From positions 6,455-70,454 of the forward strand of contig JBPCSQ010000005.1 in NCBI GenBank assembly GCA_051006995.1: 64,000 bases of DNA. Reading direction: 5' to 3'. The notes under the pieces are model-generated. The model was not told where the DNA came from, ran no database searches, and worked only from the letters and a program-made list of their open reading frames with translations. The DNA is from JAIQGF01 sp051006995. Its GTDB lineage: Bacteria; Acidobacteriota; Terriglobia; Terriglobales; Acidobacteriaceae. The first letter of the stretch is position 1, and each line of letters opens with the position of its first letter. Below are positions 61,503 to 64,000 of the stretch, piece by piece. The position numbers were made by a program, and so were the translations under genes.

Positions 61503-62675
61503 ATGAACAAGAAGCTGATCTTCACGGCGCTCATTGGAACATCGCTGTTAATTCTTGTCGCCTGCGGTGGCAGTAAAACAGCCGTACAGGGTGCGCTTGG
61601 CGATCCCACGGCAGCGGCTCCCAACCCAACTTCCAGCACGACGACCTCTGCGCCCGCCGGCGGCATGCAGGTTGCGCTCGAATCGCCGGCCGCCGGGCCA
61701 GTTTCCAACCCGCTCAGCGTGCAGGCGAACGCCACCATGCCGAATGGCGTGTCCGGATGGGCGGTGTATCTCGACAAGAGTGTGGCGTACCAGGCGGATA
61801 CCTTTTCCAATTCCATGACTGCGCCGGTCACTCTGCCCAGCGGCACGCACACTCTGTATGTCCGCGCCTGGGACAAGGCGGGCGCCGGCTTTGCCACCTC
61901 GCCGACGTTGCAGCTCGATGTGCAAGCGGACCAGGTCACGGCCACCCAGATCGCCGCCGGGTCGGCAAATCCGACCACGGTGTCGTCGGCGACGGCGCCT
62001 TCCTCTGCATTGCCTCAGCCGCCCGCGAATGCCAAGGTCTGGACCAATATTCAGTCCATTGATAGCGGGTGGAACTCATGCAGCGCCTGTGCCGGCGGCG
62101 ACTCCGTCACCAGCAACTTCTGGACCGCGGCGCATCAAAGCTCGCCTTCCATGACCGGGAGCAGCCGGGAGTTCTTTGTGGGAGGATCGAGTTGGGGCGC
62201 GGCCCTGTGGTGGAAGACACTCGGCGAGAACAATTGGGCGACGCATTTCCTCTGGGATTTCTACGTCCGCTTCGACTCCACCTCGGCCGCGAATGCCTGG
62301 ACGGCGGAGTATGACCTTTGGCAGTCCATGAACGGCCAGGAATTCATGATTGGCAGCCACTGTGATTTTGGCAAGGGACATTGGGACGTCTACGACAGCG
62401 CCGACCATCATTGGGTGAACTCCGGTATCGCCTGCAACCGGTTTTCTCCCGGCGATTGGCACCACATTCAGTGGTACGTGGAGCGGGTGGATTCCCATCA
62501 TTACCGTTATATTTCCCTGGTGGTGGACGGAAACGCCCATTCCATTGACCAGACCTTCGCCACCAATTCAATCGGTTGGCCGGACAATTTGGGCGTGCAG
62601 TGGCAGTTGGACCAGAACAGCGATGGCGTGGACCTGCACGAGTGGGTGGACCAGGTGAAGCTGACGATCTGGTAG
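61503..62675 (+). CDS. Lipoprotein with Ig-like and lectin-like regions
   Basis: 390 residues. The lipobox ILVAC has Cys21. An Ig-like domain spans about 55-140 (VALESPAAGPVSNPLSVQAN; LPSGTHTLYVRAWDKAGAGF). The C-terminal half (190-390) has a concanavalin-like look, with many Trp and His (SCSACAGG; WAAALWWKTLGENNWATHF-like WGAALWWKTLGENNWATHFL; DWHHIQWYVERVDSHHYRYI). It may bind carbohydrate or be surface displayed. GGAGGAGC sits directly before the ATG. Function unknown. Confidence 0.75.
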   Translation: MNKKLIFTALIGTSLLILVACGGSKTAVQGALGDPTAAAPNPTSSTTTSAPAGGMQVALESPAAGPVSNPLSVQANATMPNGVSGWAVYLDKSVAYQADTFSNSMTAPVTLPSGTHTLYVRAWDKAGAGFATSPTLQLDVQADQVTATQIAAGSANPTTVSSATAPSSALPQPPANAKVWTNIQSIDSGWNSCSACAGGDSVTSNFWTAAHQSSPSMTGSSREFFVGGSSWGAALWWKTLGENNWATHFLWDFYVRFDSTSAANAWTAEYDLWQSMNGQEFMIGSHCDFGKGHWDVYDSADHHWVNSGIACNRFSPGDWHHIQWYVERVDSHHYRYISLVVDGNAHSIDQTFATNSIGWPDNLGVQWQLDQNSDGVDLHEWVDQVKLTIW

Positions 62676-62687
62676 ACGCGCTCCGTG

Positions 62688-62777
62688 CACCATCGAGGCA
62701 CCGAGACGCTGAAGTCGCACCGAGAAAAACTTTGCCAATGTGAATTTCTCGGTGAAACCCCAGTGCCTCGGTGTCCG
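62688..62777. repeat. CACCGAG repeat (family A)
   Basis: Left arm CACCATCGAGGCACCGAGAC, right arm TTCTCGGTGAAACCCCAGTG followed by CCTCGGTG. It lies downstream of the lipoprotein and just before the rRNA promoter region. Confidence 0.7.
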
Positions 62778-62812
62778 TTACTGTTTTGATTCCGCAAAAA
62801 TCCGCGTCGCAC

Positions 62813-62841
62813 TTGCGCAATCAGCGGGGCGGTGGTATAAA
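62813..62841 (+). promoter_or_regulatory. rRNA operon promoter P1 (candidate)
   Basis: TTGCGC (62813-62818), 17-base spacer, TATAAA (62836-62841) with an extended-10 TGG just before. It lies about 550 bases before the 16S start. Confidence 0.65.
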
Positions 62842-63156
62842 TGTATTCGTTACGAGATGGCGTTGAACGACGCCGGTGGTCAGGAATTGAGTCCTGATCG
62901 TGTCCCCGGCATCCAATCAGTAGAGCCAGAACGAAGGCGCTGCAAGGTAAGCCACCTCAATTTGCTCCTAACGGGGCTCCATTCGGGAACAGAGATTTCC
63001 GAAGGGTCGCAAGACCTCCTGAAGATCTTTTGAATTTCAAAAGCACTCTCTGAGGCGATGTGCGCGCCAAAAACGGCAGCGCTGCTTCGGGGAGTTCAAA
63101 CATGCGCATCGGCGTCAGCAGCGCGTCGGGGGCGGCAAAAGCGGCCGCAGCTCGGG

Positions 63157-63185
63157 TTGACAGCGCTCCGCGATCGCGGTATGTT
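63157..63185 (+). promoter_or_regulatory. rRNA operon promoter P2 (candidate)
   Basis: TTGACA (63157-63162), 17-base spacer, TATGTT (63180-63185). The near-ideal -35 and spacing, 205 bases before 16S, make it the likely main rrn promoter. A perfect palindrome, CTTTTGAA-T-TTCAAAAG, lies upstream at 63027-63043. Confidence 0.75.
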
Positions 63186-63271
63186 TGAAAGGTTTCGAGG
63201 ACAGCCGGGAGCGGACTAGTGCCGCCGACGGATGTCAATCCGAACCGACCGCCCAGTGCGGCTCCGGAACG

Positions 63272-63283
63272 GTCTTTGACAAC
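63272..63283 (+). promoter_or_regulatory. boxA-like antitermination element
   Basis: GTCTTTGACAAC resembles the conserved boxA (TGCTCTTTAACA) of rRNA leaders, where NusB/S10 bind. It lies between P2 and the 16S start, as expected. Confidence 0.55.
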
Positions 63284-63390
63284 AGGTTGAACGTGCCAGT
63301 CGCGAGTGATGGTGCTCGGGTTCAATTCGAGCGACATACTCACAACATTGGTTGGCTTCGTCTTCGGACGGGGTCACCTTTTATCAGGTT

Positions 63391-64000
<610 letters not shown>

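Noticed and set aside
62740..63033. Open frame in the rRNA leader
   Set aside because: It starts in a family A repeat, contains a promoter-like site and has no protein features.

Overview
The window looks like chromosome from an Acidobacteriota (Terriglobia / subdivision 1, Koribacter-like) bacterium. The evidence is the 5' part of a 16S rRNA gene at the right edge with an acidobacterial look, high-GC coding sequence, Gram-negative LPS genes, many lipoproteins, large TPR-bearing Ser/Thr kinases, DinB, PRC-barrel and DUF4382 genes, and many short intergenic hairpin repeats. I made the taxonomic call by eye, not by alignment.

Layout. 1-2932: the end of a YdeP/FdhF-type molybdopterin oxidoreductase, a STAS protein, and a fused ScdA_N/NnrS-like membrane protein. 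3047-9542: an LPS inner-core and lipid A operon (waaA, lpxK, rfaE1, rfaE2, heptosyltransferase, ICMT-like, DUF3108). 9697-13193: a heat-shock module (hsp20, clpB). 13256-19175: small genes, DUF4382 lipoprotein, fmdB, rsmI, SH3-like protein, thymidylate-kinase-like protein. 19287-23510: a leftward exopolysaccharide-type operon (nucleotidyltransferase with beta-helix, STAS, flippase, ParB-like protein). 24174-27843: prmC, tonB-like, prfA, DUF1385. 28004-34781: ATP-dependent DNA ligase, PRC-barrel, DsbA-like and SurA-like exported folding factors, third STAS. 35032-46475: tRNA-Pro with a duplicated 3' end, two Ser/Thr kinase-TPR receptors, a TRAP binding protein, a diguanylate cyclase, DinB and RNase R. 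46972-52614: bactofilin, a small zinc-site protein, a DUF2934-Hsp20 fusion, murJ, yihY. 52702-59537: thiL, selA, YIP1, ferredoxin, DPSL ferritin, a peroxiredoxin with an in-frame UGA, and a deiodinase-like redoxin. 59871-62675: universal stress protein, CBS protein, lipoprotein. 62676-64000: rRNA promoters and the start of 16S rRNA.

The most interesting item is the peroxiredoxin on the minus strand at 57353-57868. Its peroxidatic position in the P-x3-T-x2-C motif is a UGA codon, the reading frame continues through a normal peroxiredoxin C-terminus, and selA lies about 2 kb away. It is best read as a selenocysteine peroxiredoxin that automatic callers would break into two open frames. It sits among a DPSL-type ferritin, a 2Fe-2S ferredoxin and a deiodinase-fold redoxin, which together suggest a peroxide-defence neighbourhood.

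The second theme is repeats. At least eight sequence families of 40-100 bp intergenic inverted repeats are dispersed through the window. Several run into genes and supply protein termini or internal inserts (SH3-like protein, SelA, RNase R, DNA ligase, heptosyltransferase, diguanylate cyclase).
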